A stretch of DNA of 64,000 bases from Streptomyces venezuelae (GCF_008642335.1 NZ_CP029191.1:4092001-4156000), one strand, 5' to 3'. Positions 26,105 to 35,306 are shown, numbered from the stretch's first letter. Made by a program: numbers and translations. Notes: generated by a model not told the origin, from the letters alone.

Positions 26105-27304
26105 GTGACCGTGGAGAGCACCGCCGCGCGCAAACCGCGCCGCAGCAGTACCGGCGGCGGCAAGCGCGCAAGCGCCAGGAAGCCCGCGCCGCAGAAAAGC
26201 ACCGAGCCCGAGCTCATTCAGCTGCTGACGCCCGAGGGCAAGCGGGTCGAGGACGCGAAGAACGCGGTGTACGACGCGTACGTCGCGGACATCACCGCGG
26301 AGGAGCTGCGCGGCCTCTACCGCGACATGGTCCTCACCCGCCGCTTCGACGCCGAGGCCACCGCTCTGCAGCGCCAGGGCGAGCTGGGCCTGTGGGCCTC
26401 GCTGCTCGGCCAGGAGGCCGCCCAGATCGGTTCGGGCCGCGCCACCCGCGACGACGACTACGTCTTCCCCACCTACCGCGAGCACGGCGTCGCCTGGTGC
26501 CGCGGGGTGGACCCGACGAACCTGCTCGGCATGTTCCGCGGCGTGAACAACGGCGGCTGGGACCCGAACAGCAACAACTTCCACCTGTACACGATCGTCA
26601 TCGGCTCGCAGACGCTGCACGCCACCGGCTACGCGATGGGCGTGGCCAAGGACGGCGCGGACTCGGCCGTGATCGCGTACTTCGGCGACGGCGCCTCCAG
26701 CCAGGGCGACGTGGCGGAATCGTTCACCTTCTCCGCGGTCTACAACGCGCCCGTCGTGTTCTTCTGCCAGAACAACCAGTGGGCCATCTCCGAGCCCACC
26801 GAGAAGCAGACCCGGGTGCCGCTCTACCAGCGCGCGCAGGGCTTCGGCTTCCCCGGCGTACGGGTCGACGGCAACGACGTCCTGGCCTGCCTCGCGGTCA
26901 CCAAGTGGGCGCTGGAGCGCGCCCGCAACGGCGAGGGCCCGGCGCTGATCGAGGCGTTCACGTACCGCATGGGCGCGCACACCACCTCCGACGACCCGAC
27001 CAAGTACCGCAACGACGACGAGCGGGTGGCCTGGGAGGCCAAGGACCCGATCCTGCGGCTGCGGGCGTACCTGGAGTCCGAAGGTCACGCGGATGAGGGA
27101 TTTTTCGCGGAACTCGACGACGAGAGCGAAGCGTTGGGCAAGCGAGTGCGAGAGGTGGTGCGGGCGATGCCGGATCCGGATCTGATGGCGATCTTCGAGA
27201 ACATCTACGCCGACGGGCATGCCCTCGTGGACGAGGAGCGCGCCCAGTTCGCCGCCTACCAGGCGTCGTTCGCGGACGCCCCCGCGGCCGGGGAGGTCAA
27301 GTAA
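26105..27304 (+). CDS. bkdA2: 2-oxoacid dehydrogenase E1 alpha subunit, second cluster
   Basis: 399 residues, GTG start after GGAGGAG. The basic Lys/Arg/Ala-rich lead (1-32) is absent from the first-cluster protein. ThDP motif: GDG (194-196) ... CQNN (221-224). The segment FPTYREHG (121-128) matches the YRxHG of pyruvate-type E1 alpha proteins, so substrate could be pyruvate or a branched keto acid; Streptomyces papers describe two bkd clusters, hence the symbol. Stop is separated by only 2 bases from the E1-beta ATG. Confidence 0.85.
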   Translation: MTVESTAARKPRRSSTGGGKRASARKPAPQKSTEPELIQLLTPEGKRVEDAKNAVYDAYVADITAEELRGLYRDMVLTRRFDAEATALQRQGELGLWASLLGQEAAQIGSGRATRDDDYVFPTYREHGVAWCRGVDPTNLLGMFRGVNNGGWDPNSNNFHLYTIVIGSQTLHATGYAMGVAKDGADSAVIAYFGDGASSQGDVAESFTFSAVYNAPVVFFCQNNQWAISEPTEKQTRVPLYQRAQGFGFPGVRVDGNDVLACLAVTKWALERARNGEGPALIEAFTYRMGAHTTSDDPTKYRNDDERVAWEAKDPILRLRAYLESEGHADEGFFAELDDESEALGKRVREVVRAMPDPDLMAIFENIYADGHALVDEERAQFAAYQASFADAPAAGEVK

Positions 27305-27306
27305 CC

Positions 27307-28287
27307 ATGGCTGTCCAGAAACTTCCCATCGCCAAGGCGATCAACGAATCCCTGCGCACCGCGCTGGAGAACGACCCCAAGGTCCTCATCATGGGTGAGG
27401 ACGTCGGCAAGCTCGGCGGCGTCTTCCGGGTGACCGACGGACTGCAGAAGGACTTCGGCGAGGAGCGGGTCATCGACACCCCGCTCGCCGAGTCCGGCAT
27501 CGTCGGCACTGCCATCGGCCTCGCCCTGCGGGGGTACCGCCCCGTGGTGGAGATCCAGTTCGACGGCTTCGTCTTCCCCGCGTACGACCAGATCGTCACG
27601 CAGCTCGCGAAGATGCACGCCCGCGCGCTCGGCAAGATCAAGATGCCGGTCGTCATCCGCATTCCGTACGGCGGCGGCATCGGCGCGGTCGAGCACCACA
27701 GCGAGTCCCCCGAGACCCTCTTCGCGCACGTCGCGGGCCTCAAGGTCGTCTCGCCCTCGAACTCGGCGGATGCCTACTGGATGATGCAGCAGGCCATCCA
27801 GAGCGACGACCCGGTGATCTTCTTCGAGCCGAAGCGGCGCTACTGGGACAAGGGCGAGGTCGACAAGGAGGCCATCCCCGGCCCCCTGCACAAGGCCACC
27901 GTCGCCCGCGAGGGCACCGACCTCACGCTCGCCGCGTACGGCCCGATGGTGAAGGTCTGTCTGGAGGCGGCCGCAGCCGCCGAGGAAGAGGGCAAGTCCC
28001 TGGAGGTCGTCGACCTGCGCTCGATGTCGCCGGTCGACTTCGACTCCGTGCAGGCGTCCGTCGAGAAGACGCGGCGGCTCGTCGTCGTCCACGAGGCCCC
28101 GGTCTTCCTGGGCACGGGCGCGGAGATCGCGGCGCGCATCACCGAGCGGTGCTTCTACCACCTGGAGGCGCCCGTGCTGCGGGTCGGCGGCTATCACGCC
28201 CCGTACCCGCCGGCGCGCCTTGAGGAGGAGTACCTGCCGGGCCTCGACCGGGTGCTCGACGCCGTCGACCGCTCGCTGGCGTACTGA
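27307..28287 (+). CDS. bkdB2: 2-oxoacid dehydrogenase E1 beta subunit, second cluster
   Basis: 326 residues: transketolase pyrimidine domain (about 5-180, GEDVGKLGGVFRVTDGLQ, RIPYGGGIGAVEHHSESPE) and C-terminal domain (200-320, VVVHEAPVFLGTGAEIAA). It is strongly similar to the first-cluster E1 beta throughout but lacks that protein's Lys/Pro lead. It forms the alpha2beta2 E1 with the preceding gene product. Confidence 0.9.
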   Translation: MAVQKLPIAKAINESLRTALENDPKVLIMGEDVGKLGGVFRVTDGLQKDFGEERVIDTPLAESGIVGTAIGLALRGYRPVVEIQFDGFVFPAYDQIVTQLAKMHARALGKIKMPVVIRIPYGGGIGAVEHHSESPETLFAHVAGLKVVSPSNSADAYWMMQQAIQSDDPVIFFEPKRRYWDKGEVDKEAIPGPLHKATVAREGTDLTLAAYGPMVKVCLEAAAAAEEEGKSLEVVDLRSMSPVDFDSVQASVEKTRRLVVVHEAPVFLGTGAEIAARITERCFYHLEAPVLRVGGYHAPYPPARLEEEYLPGLDRVLDAVDRSLAY

Positions 28288-28298
28288 GGGAGAGGGTC

Positions 28299-29744
28299 GT
28301 GACGACGATGACAGACACCGCTCTTGCCGAGTTCAAGATGCCCGACGTGGGCGAAGGGCTCACCGAGGCCGAGATCCTCAAGTGGTACGTCCAGCCCGGT
28401 GACACGGTCACGGACGGCCAGGTCGTGTGCGAGGTCGAGACGGCCAAGGCCGCCGTCGAACTCCCCATTCCGTTCAACGGCGTCGTACGGGAGCTGCGGT
28501 TCCCCGAGGGCACCACGGTCGACGTCGGCCAGGTGATCATCGCGGTGGACGTCTCGGGCGGGGCGGGCGGAGGTGCCGCGGTCGCCGAGCAGGCGACGGT
28601 GCCCGAGCCGGCGCCGGCCGCGGCGGCCGCCGAGCCCGAGACCGCCGCTCCGGAGGGCCGCAAGCCCGTGCTCGTCGGGTACGGGGTCGCCGAGTCCTCC
28701 ACCAAGCGACGGGCCCGTAAGCCCGCCGCGGCCGAGGCGGCGGTTCCTGCCGCAGAGCCGGCACCCGCACCGGCACCCGTACCGGCACCGCAGTCCCCGT
28801 CCCTGAACGGGCACAACGGCGCCCGGCCGCTCGCCAAGCCGCCGGTCCGCAAGCTCGCCAAGGACCTCGGCGTGGACCTCGCGACGGTCACGCCGTCCGG
28901 TCCCGACGGGATCATCACCCGCGAGGACGTGCACGCGGCCGTGGCCCCGGCCGCGCAGCCGCAGCCGCAGCCGCAGCCGGTGGTGACCGAGGCCCCCGCG
29001 CCGCAGGCCGCCCCCGAGCCCGCTCCCGTGGTGAGCACGGACGCCCGCGAGACCCGCATCCCCGTCAAGGGCGTCCGCAAGGCCACCGCGCAGGCGATGG
29101 TCGGCTCGGCGTTCACGGCGCCGCACGTCACGGAGTTCGTGACGATCGACGTGACGCGGACGATGAAGCTGGTCGAGGAGCTCAAGCAGGACAAGGCCTT
29201 CGAGGGGCTGCGGGTCAACCCGCTGCTGCTCATCTCCAAGGCCCTGCTCGTGGCGATCAAGCGGAACCCGGACGTCAACGCGGCCTGGGACGAGGCGAAC
29301 CAGGAGATCGTCCAGAAGCACTACGTGAACCTGGGCATCGCCGCGGCCACCCCGCGCGGTCTGATCGTGCCGAACATCAAGGACGCGCACGCCAAGACGC
29401 TGCCCGAACTGGCCGAGTCCCTCGGCGAGTTGGTCTCCACGGCGCGCGCGGGCAAGACCTCGCCCGGCGCCATGCAGGGCGGCACGGTCACGATCACGAA
29501 CGTCGGCGTCTTCGGCGTCGACACGGGCACGCCGATCCTGAACCCCGGCGAGTCCGCGATCCTCGCGGTCGGCGCGATCAAGCTCCAGCCGTGGGTCCAC
29601 AAGGGCAAGGTGAAGCCCCGTCAGGTGACGACGCTCGCGCTGTCCTTCGACCACCGCCTGGTGGACGGGGAGCTCGGCTCGAAGGTGCTCGCCGATGTGG
29701 CGGCCATCCTGGAGCAGCCGAAGCGGCTCATGACCTGGGCGTAA
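28299..29744 (+). CDS. bkdC2: 2-oxoacid dehydrogenase E2 component, second cluster
   Basis: 481 residues. Lipoyl domain (8-84) with lipoyl-Lys K50 in ETAKA; Ala/Pro/Glu linkers (88-175 and 212-245); subunit-binding domain (about 180-212, VRKLAKDLGVDLATVTPSG); catalytic domain ending in HRLVDG (H452, D456). GTG 28299 sits close behind GGGAGAGGG; ATG 28308 is an equally possible start three codons on. A 15-bp terminator hairpin follows 13 bp after the stop, closing the three-gene operon. Confidence 0.9.
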   Translation: MTTMTDTALAEFKMPDVGEGLTEAEILKWYVQPGDTVTDGQVVCEVETAKAAVELPIPFNGVVRELRFPEGTTVDVGQVIIAVDVSGGAGGGAAVAEQATVPEPAPAAAAAEPETAAPEGRKPVLVGYGVAESSTKRRARKPAAAEAAVPAAEPAPAPAPVPAPQSPSLNGHNGARPLAKPPVRKLAKDLGVDLATVTPSGPDGIITREDVHAAVAPAAQPQPQPQPVVTEAPAPQAAPEPAPVVSTDARETRIPVKGVRKATAQAMVGSAFTAPHVTEFVTIDVTRTMKLVEELKQDKAFEGLRVNPLLLISKALLVAIKRNPDVNAAWDEANQEIVQKHYVNLGIAAATPRGLIVPNIKDAHAKTLPELAESLGELVSTARAGKTSPGAMQGGTVTITNVGVFGVDTGTPILNPGESAILAVGAIKLQPWVHKGKVKPRQVTTLALSFDHRLVDGELGSKVLADVAAILEQPKRLMTWA

Positions 29745-29757
29745 GCACGTATATGAA

Positions 29758-29791
29758 GAGGGCCCCGCCGCGTCACCGCGGCGGGGCCCTC
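29758..29791. terminator. 15-bp hairpin terminator between bkdC2 and the DD-peptidase gene
   Basis: GAGGGCCCCGCCGCG (29758-29772) pairs perfectly with 29777-29791 around a TCAC loop. It lies between two converging genes and probably acts in both directions. Confidence 0.88.
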
Positions 29792-29810
29792 GTCGTGCTG
29801 CCGGACGGCG

Positions 29811-30707
29811 TTACGCGACCTTGAAGCCGTAGTCCATGAGCTTCTTGGCGTCCTTGGTGCGGTTGGCCAGCGACGAGGAGGTCAGGACCGTGCCGATGAC
29901 CGTCTTGCCGTTGCGGGTCGCCGCGAAGACGAGGCAGTACTTCGCCTCGGGGCCGGAGCCCGTCTTCACGCCGATGGCGCCGCGGTAGGAGCCGAGGAGG
30001 TTGTTCGTGTTCGTCCACGACATGTTGCGGTAGCCACCGGACTTCGTGGTGACCTTCTGCTTCGTCGACTTCGTCTTCACGACCGTACGGAACGTGGAGT
30101 ACTTCATCGCGTTGCTCGCGAGCTTCGTCAGGTCGCGCGGCGTCGAGTAGTTGGCGCCGTGCCCGATGCCGTCGAACGAGTCGAAGTGCGTGTTCCGCAT
30201 GCCGAGCGTCTTGGCGGTCGAGTTCATCTGGCCGATGAAGTTCTTCACGCGCTTGGCGCGGGTCGAACCCTTGCCGAACTTGTCCGCCAGCGCGTAGGCG
30301 GCGTCGCAGCCGGACGGCAGCATCAGGCCGTACAGGAGCTGGCGGACGGTGACCTTGTCGCCGACGATCAGACGGGCCGACGAGGCGTAGTTGTTGCGGA
30401 CGATGTAGTCGCTGTACGCCTTGTCGACCTTGACCTTGGTGTTCAGGTTCAGGTTTCGCTGGCCGAGCACCACGCGCGCCGTCATGATCTTCGTCGTGGA
30501 GCCGGTGGAACGGCGGGTGTCGGCGGACTTCGTGAACAGGCTCTTCCCCGTGGCGTTGTTCATCACATAGCCGCCCTTGGCGACGATGGACGGCTTCGGG
30601 GGTGCGGCCGCGTGGGCCGGGCTGGTGAGGGCGCCGCCGGCGAGCATCGCGCTCGCGGTGACGAGGACGGCGGTCGCGCGACGTGCGCCCTTGATGCCGG
30701 TATTCAA
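29811..30707 (-). CDS. D-alanyl-D-alanine carboxypeptidase/transpeptidase, Streptomyces K15-like
   Basis: 298-residue low-mass penicillin-binding protein. Signal peptide 1-33 (cleavage near AHA-A), then the serine peptidase S11 domain with STTK (70-73, active Ser70), SGC (132-134) and KTG (248-250). Most S11 enzymes have SGN at the second motif; SGC is the feature of the Streptomyces K15 DD-transpeptidase, whose length is also close to this one. No C-terminal PBP5-like domain or membrane anchor is present, so it is probably secreted or loosely membrane-associated, trimming or cross-linking peptidoglycan. Confidence 0.92.
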   Translation of the reverse strand: MNTGIKGARRATAVLVTASAMLAGGALTSPAHAAAPPKPSIVAKGGYVMNNATGKSLFTKSADTRRSTGSTTKIMTARVVLGQRNLNLNTKVKVDKAYSDYIVRNNYASSARLIVGDKVTVRQLLYGLMLPSGCDAAYALADKFGKGSTRAKRVKNFIGQMNSTAKTLGMRNTHFDSFDGIGHGANYSTPRDLTKLASNAMKYSTFRTVVKTKSTKQKVTTKSGGYRNMSWTNTNNLLGSYRGAIGVKTGSGPEAKYCLVFAATRNGKTVIGTVLTSSSLANRTKDAKKLMDYGFKVA

Positions 30708-30866
30708 GACAAATGCTCCAAATGCCCCTGGGCTGCGGCTGCATGAGGGTGCCGCTCACTCATTAGACGAACGAGAGGGGCGGATGGATGCGCTGATGCA
30801 CCGGGGAAATTCGGGCGCGGGCGCGCGCCGGGGCGCCTGAGCCGGGGTGCCCGGCATGTGGACGGT

Positions 30867-30893
30867 GATACCGCTGTATACCTGTTGTATCTA
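30867..30893. promoter_or_regulatory. Candidate GntR operator/promoter before the GntR gene
   Basis: GATAC-N4-GTATAC (30867-30881) is an imperfect dyad, followed by a further TTGTATC half-site (30885-30891). It lies 12-36 bp before the GntR ATG, where an autoregulating FadR-like protein would bind. AT-rich against its surroundings. Confidence 0.45.
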
Positions 30894-30903
30894 TGCTGTG
30901 CGC

Positions 30904-31596
30904 ATGCCAGCCGCCACCGCTCTCACCCTCACGGCCCCCGCTGCTTCCGCCACTCCCGCCAAACGTCCCGCCGCCGCCGAGCGCGTCTACGCGCACGTCA
31001 AGCAAGCCGTCCTGGAGCGCCGCTACGAAGGCGGCACGCTCCTCACCGAGGGCGAGCTCGCCGAGGCCGTGGGCGTGTCCCGCACCCCCGTGCGCGAGGC
31101 GCTGCTGAAGCTGGAGGTCGAGGGGTTGCTGCGGCTCTACCCGAAGAAGGGCGCGCTCGTGCTGCCCGTCTCCGCGCAGGAGATCGCGGACGTCGTCGAG
31201 ACGCGGCTGCTCGTCGAGACGCACGCGGTGCGCAAGGCCGTCCCCGCGCCCGCGGCGCTGCTCGAACGGCTCGCCGAGCTACTCGCCCAGCAGCGGGTGC
31301 AGGCCGCCGCCGGGGACTTCGCCGCGGCCGCCGTCACCGACCGCTGCTTCCACGCGGAGATCGTGCGCAGCGGCGGGAACGAGATCCTCTCCCGCCTCTA
31401 CGACCAGCTGCGCGACCGGCAGCTGCGGATGGGCGTCGCCGTGATGCACTCGCACCCCGACCGGATCGCCAAGACCCTCGCCGAGCACGAGGAGATCCTC
31501 GCCGCGCTGGTGGCCGGTGACGCCGAGGCGGCGGTGGCGGTCGTGACGCGGCACGTCGGCTGGTTCCAGAACCTGGCGAGGGGCGAGGTCCGATGA
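30904..31596 (+). CDS. GntR-family transcriptional regulator (FCD/FadR type)
   Basis: 230 residues. Winged helix domain (about 24-90) with GELAEAVGVSRTPVREALLKL, the GntR recognition-helix pattern, and an all-helical FCD domain (95-220) with the metal-ligand-like residues D/H of DRCFHAEIV and AEHEEILAAL. ATG 30904 is preferred over a GTG 57 bases earlier, which would put the operator inside the gene. Its stop overlaps the MFS gene (ATGA), so it likely controls that transporter in response to a small carboxylate (inference). Confidence 0.85.
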   Translation: MPAATALTLTAPAASATPAKRPAAAERVYAHVKQAVLERRYEGGTLLTEGELAEAVGVSRTPVREALLKLEVEGLLRLYPKKGALVLPVSAQEIADVVETRLLVETHAVRKAVPAPAALLERLAELLAQQRVQAAAGDFAAAAVTDRCFHAEIVRSGGNEILSRLYDQLRDRQLRMGVAVMHSHPDRIAKTLAEHEEILAALVAGDAEAAVAVVTRHVGWFQNLARGEVR

Positions 31597-32900
31597 GCGC
31601 GTCCACCGCACCCGTCTCCCTGCCCGGTGACCCCCCGGGCGGCAGGAAGGCCGTCCTCGTCTGGTCGATCGGCGTCGCCGTCTACTTCGTCGCCGTCATC
31701 TTCCGGACGTCCCTCGGCGTCGCGGGCCTCGACGCCGCCGACCGCTTCCACGTCAACGCGTCGGCCCTGTCGACCTTCTCCATACTTCAGCTGCTCGTCT
31801 ACGCGGGCATGCAGATACCCGTCGGCCTGATGGTCGACCGGCTCGGCACCAAGAAGGTGCTGACCATCGGGGTCGTCCTCTTCACGATCGGGCAGCTCGG
31901 CTTCGCCTTCTCGCCCTCGTACGGCATGGCGCTCGTCTCCCGCGCCCTGCTCGGCTGCGGTGACGCGCTGACCTTCATCAGCGTCCTGCGGCTCGGCACC
32001 CGCTGGTTCCCTGCCCGGCGCGGCCCGATGGTCGCCCAGCTCGCCGGCCTCGTCGGCATGGCGGGCAACCTCGTCTCGACGCTCGTCCTGGCCCGCCTGC
32101 TGCACTCCGTCGGCTGGACGGCCGCGTTCGCCGGCAGCGCGCTGTGCGGTGTCGTCGTCCTCGTCCTCATGTCGCTGTTCCTGAAGGACCACCCCGAGGG
32201 CCACGAACCGGAGCCGGTGCCGCACACCGGGGCGGCGTTCGTGCGCAAGCAGATCGCCCTGTCCTGGCGGGAGCCCGGCACCCGGCTCGGTCTGTGGGTG
32301 CACTTCACGACGCAGTTCCCCGCGATGGTGTTCCTGCTGCTGTGGGGCCTGCCGTTCCTCGTCGAGGCGCAGGGCCTGTCCCGGGCGACCGCCGGTGAAC
32401 TGCTCACGCTCGTCGTGCTGTCCAACATGGTCATCGGTCTCGTCTACGGCCAGATCGTGGCCCGGCACCACGCCGCGCGCCTCCCGCTGGCGCTCGGCAC
32501 CATCGGGACGACGGCGGCGGCCTGGGGCGCGACGCTCGCCTACCCGGGCGAGCACGCCCCGATGTGGCTGCTGATCGTCCTGTGCACGGTCCTCGGCGCC
32601 TGCGGGCCCGCTTCCATGATCGGGTTCGACTTCGCGCGGCCCGCGAACCCGCCGGAGCGGCAGGGCACGGCGTCCGGCATCACCAACATGGGCGGCTTCA
32701 TCGCCTCCATGACGACCCTGCTGGCGATCGGCGTGCTGCTCGACGCGACCGGCGACAACTACCGGATCGCGTTCTCCGCCGTCTTCGTCCTGGAGGCGTT
32801 CGGCCTCGTCCAGATCCTGCGGCTCAAGTCGCGGGCCGTGCGCAGGGAACGGGAGCAGCTCGTCGCGAGCCGCGTCGAGGCCGTGCACGTCCCGGCCTGA
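31593..32900 (+). CDS. MFS transporter, 12 helices
   Basis: 435-residue major facilitator permease with about 12 hydrophobic segments starting near residue 20 (VLVWSIGVAVYFVAVIFRTSLG). The loop between helices 2 and 3, GLMVDRLGTKKVL, is the MFS motif A. The central cytoplasmic loop (about 205-230) is charged, with HPEGHEPEPVPH. Substrate not evident; linkage with a FadR-type regulator suggests a sugar acid or carboxylate. ATGA overlap with the regulator gene. Confidence 0.85.
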   Translation: MSASTAPVSLPGDPPGGRKAVLVWSIGVAVYFVAVIFRTSLGVAGLDAADRFHVNASALSTFSILQLLVYAGMQIPVGLMVDRLGTKKVLTIGVVLFTIGQLGFAFSPSYGMALVSRALLGCGDALTFISVLRLGTRWFPARRGPMVAQLAGLVGMAGNLVSTLVLARLLHSVGWTAAFAGSALCGVVVLVLMSLFLKDHPEGHEPEPVPHTGAAFVRKQIALSWREPGTRLGLWVHFTTQFPAMVFLLLWGLPFLVEAQGLSRATAGELLTLVVLSNMVIGLVYGQIVARHHAARLPLALGTIGTTAAAWGATLAYPGEHAPMWLLIVLCTVLGACGPASMIGFDFARPANPPERQGTASGITNMGGFIASMTTLLAIGVLLDATGDNYRIAFSAVFVLEAFGLVQILRLKSRAVRREREQLVASRVEAVHVPA

Positions 32901-32918
32901 GGTCCCCGCCTGACGGGG

Positions 32919-33743
32919 TTACGGCGTCACCGCGAAGTTCCGCAGGATCGCGTCCGCCAGCTCTTGGTCGCCCTCGGCCTTGATCCGGTCCGCGACCGAC
33001 GCGTACGTCACGCGGCCGCAGGCGAGTCTGAAGTACGTCTCCCAGTCCAGGGCGATGGTGGCGAGCGGGCCCAGCGAGGGCGCGTTGTCGACGGTGCCCT
33101 TGCCTTCGGCGTCGATGCGGACCGTGCGCAGGAACTCGACGGGCCCGCTGACGTCGAAGACGACCGCCGAGTTCGCGGGGGCGCCGGCCTTCTCGCCGAC
33201 GACCTTCGGGAGGCCCTTGAGGAGCAGGTCCCGTGCGACGTACGCCCCGGGGGAGTCGAGGTTGCCGGGCTTGCGCAGCGTGGTGCGGAGGTCCTGTTCG
33301 TGCACCCAGACGTCGAAGGCCCGCAGCCGCATGGCCAGTTCGAGTGTCTGCTCGGAGCCGAGGGGGCCGCGGATCTTCGTGGAGGGGTCCCGCGACTCGT
33401 TCCGCAGCTGCCGGGAGCGGCGGATGATCGTGTACTCCAGCTCGGAGGTCATCTCCGGTGCGGTGTGGTGGCGCCGCACGTCGACCTGCATCTCCATGTA
33501 CCGCTGGCCCTCGGTCTGTACGTGGTACAGGTCGCGGGGCAGGGTGTGGATCGGGCGGGGGTCGCCCAGCATCTCGCAGTCCAGGCCTATGACATGGGAG
33601 ACGATGTCGCGCACCGACCAGCCGGGGCAGGGGGTGGCCCAGTTCCACTCCCCCTCGGCGAGCGGCGACACCAGCTCGGATATCGCTTCGACGGAGTGCG
33701 TCCAGGCATCGGCGTAGGTTTGCAGGCTGGGATGGAGACTCAC
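32919..33743 (-). CDS. Maleylpyruvate isomerase-family (mycothiol-dependent/DinB-like) protein
   Basis: 274 residues. The N-terminal DinB-like four-helix domain (1-165) begins with the typical YADAWTHSVEAISELVSPL and CPGWSVRDIVSHVIGLDCEML, including the His that binds metal in mycothiol-dependent isomerases; a second metal His is in the HEQDLR segment (near 148). The C-terminal part (185-270) resembles an SCP2-type fold. It may use mycothiol as cofactor or conjugate it to a substrate; the substrate is unknown. Divergent from the nitrilase gene. Confidence 0.75.
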   Translation of the reverse strand: MSLHPSLQTYADAWTHSVEAISELVSPLAEGEWNWATPCPGWSVRDIVSHVIGLDCEMLGDPRPIHTLPRDLYHVQTEGQRYMEMQVDVRRHHTAPEMTSELEYTIIRRSRQLRNESRDPSTKIRGPLGSEQTLELAMRLRAFDVWVHEQDLRTTLRKPGNLDSPGAYVARDLLLKGLPKVVGEKAGAPANSAVVFDVSGPVEFLRTVRIDAEGKGTVDNAPSLGPLATIALDWETYFRLACGRVTYASVADRIKAEGDQELADAILRNFAVTP

Positions 33744-33878
33744 GGGACCCCTTGCGGTTGTGCGCGGGCGGTGGGTGTCTGAGACGTTAAGTTACGCTGC
33801 CCGCAGGCACCCCGGCAGTGCTTTCGTGTGACGATCGTAGGCCTGTGTTGCCGACTCGAATGCCAGGACGGTGGTAGT

Positions 33879-34685
33879 GTGCGCGCCTCTCTGATCCAGA
33901 TCGCCGTAGACGAGGACGAACCGGTCAATTCCCGTCGGTCGCGGGTGGCTTCACTGGTACGTGAAGTGAGTGCGCGGGACGGGTCGGATCTGGTCGTTCT
34001 CCCCGAACTGTGGACCACGGGCGCGTTCGCGTACGAGTCCTTCGCGGACGAGGCGGAGCCGCTGGAGGGTCCGACGTACGAAGCCATGTCGAAGGCCGCG
34101 AGTGAGGCGGGTGTGTGGCTGCACGCGGGCTCGATCCCCGAGCGGGACCCGGATGGCCCGCTCTGCAACACCTCGCTCGTCTTCTCCCCGGCGGGTGAGC
34201 TCGCCGCCGCGTACCGGAAGATCCACCGCTTCGGCTTCGACAAGGGTGAGGCCGTCATGATGGCGGCCGGCTCCGAGCTGGCGACGTTCCGTACGCCGGA
34301 CGCGACGTTCGGGCTCGCGACCTGTTACGACCTGCGCTTCCCCGAGCTCTTCCGGGGGCTCGTCGACGCGGGCGCCGAGATGTTCGTGGTGCCGGCGGGG
34401 TGGCCGGCGCGACGCCTTGAGCACTGGTTGCTGTTCGCGCGGGCGCGGGCGGTGGAGGACCAGGTGTACGTGCTTGCCTGTGGGACGGGTGGGGCGCATG
34501 CGGGGGTGCCGCAGGCGGGGCACAGTGTTGTCGTCGACCCGTGGGGTCAGGTGCTTGCCGAGGCGGGTGAGGGTGAGGAGGTCCTCACGGTTGAGCTCGA
34601 TCCCGGGCAGGTCTCGGCTACCCGCGAGCAGTTTCCGGCGCTCAAGGACCGGCTCCTCGGGCAGGCCCCCCCGAAGCGGATCTGA
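33879..34685 (+). CDS. Carbon-nitrogen hydrolase (nitrilase superfamily)
   Basis: 268 residues with the full catalytic triad: E43 (VVLPELW), K114 (YRKIHRFG) and C149 (ATCYDLRFPE). The CYDLRFPELF block places it near the Nit/omega-amidase-like branch, which hydrolyses amides such as deaminated glutathione or 2-oxo-succinamate; exact substrate not decided. GTG 33879 (MRASLIQIAV) is the expected family start; the frame continues 51 bases further upstream without homology. A dispersed repeat follows downstream. Confidence 0.88.
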   Translation: MRASLIQIAVDEDEPVNSRRSRVASLVREVSARDGSDLVVLPELWTTGAFAYESFADEAEPLEGPTYEAMSKAASEAGVWLHAGSIPERDPDGPLCNTSLVFSPAGELAAAYRKIHRFGFDKGEAVMMAAGSELATFRTPDATFGLATCYDLRFPELFRGLVDAGAEMFVVPAGWPARRLEHWLLFARARAVEDQVYVLACGTGGAHAGVPQAGHSVVVDPWGQVLAEAGEGEEVLTVELDPGQVSATREQFPALKDRLLGQAPPKRI

Positions 34686-34715
34686 GTCGCGACTGCGGGT
34701 GCGGGTGCGGGTGCG

Positions 34716-34747
34716 TCGTGGCTGGTCGCGCAGTTCCCCGCGCCCCT
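34716..34747 (+). repeat. Dispersed intergenic repeat, copy 1
   Basis: A 32-base block beginning TCGTGGCTGGTCGCGCAG is identical to 47987-48018. Both copies lie just after a gene end, are preceded by CTGCGGGTGC and are followed by GC-rich hairpin-forming sequence (here GCGGCTTCGCCGC). I recall this element as frequent in Streptomyces intergenic DNA. Confidence 0.8.
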
Positions 34748-34805
34748 TGGACGCGGCTTCGCCGCGATCCTCGGGCGCGGGGCTGGCCCAGCCCCACGCG
34801 TCGGC

Positions 34806-35306
34806 TCAGTCGTCGTCCCCCTCCCGTTCCTTTTCCGCCAGGCGGATCACGCAGACCGCTACCGCCAGGAGGAGGGCCGGGTCCGCGTCCTCGCGGACGA
34901 CCTGGAGGCCGTACGTCTCGCGTACGCGGAACCAGCGGCGCGAGATGTCGGCGAGCAGCTCGCCCTCGTACTCGATGGCGAACTCGCGGTCGAGGATCTT
35001 GCCGCTGACGTCCAGCTCCGTGCCGTCGACCAGCTCGACGCGGTAGTGGTTGCGCAGCAGCGACAGGCGCTTGCGCTTGACCCGGGCGAGCGGCTCGCCC
35101 TCCCGCTCGATGACCATCGTGTCGCGCAGGGCGAGCATCTTGGCGTGGATGTCGATGAGCACCCTGCCCTGCATGTCCTTCAGCTCGAAGGTCTCGCGCA
35201 GGCGCATGGCCTTGCCGTCGACGAGGAAGACCTTGCGGCCCTGGTCGTCCTCGATCCAGTAGTCGTCACCGATGCCGAGCATGCGGTCGCGTACGAGAAG
35301 TCTCAT
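34806..35306 (-). CDS. LURP-one-related (Tubby-like barrel) protein
   Basis: 166 residues starting MRLLVRDRMLGIGDDYWIED. The strand pattern KVFLVDGKAMRLRETFELKD, MLALRDTMVIERE and YRVELVDGTELDVSGKILDREFAI is that of LURP-one-related/tubby C-terminal-like barrels, which bind phospholipids in eukaryotes; bacterial members have no assigned role. The last 20 residues form a hydrophobic then Glu/Asp-rich tail. It could associate with the membrane. Standalone gene after the dispersed repeat. Confidence 0.8.
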   Translation of the reverse strand: MRLLVRDRMLGIGDDYWIEDDQGRKVFLVDGKAMRLRETFELKDMQGRVLIDIHAKMLALRDTMVIEREGEPLARVKRKRLSLLRNHYRVELVDGTELDVSGKILDREFAIEYEGELLADISRRWFRVRETYGLQVVREDADPALLLAVAVCVIRLAEKEREGDDD

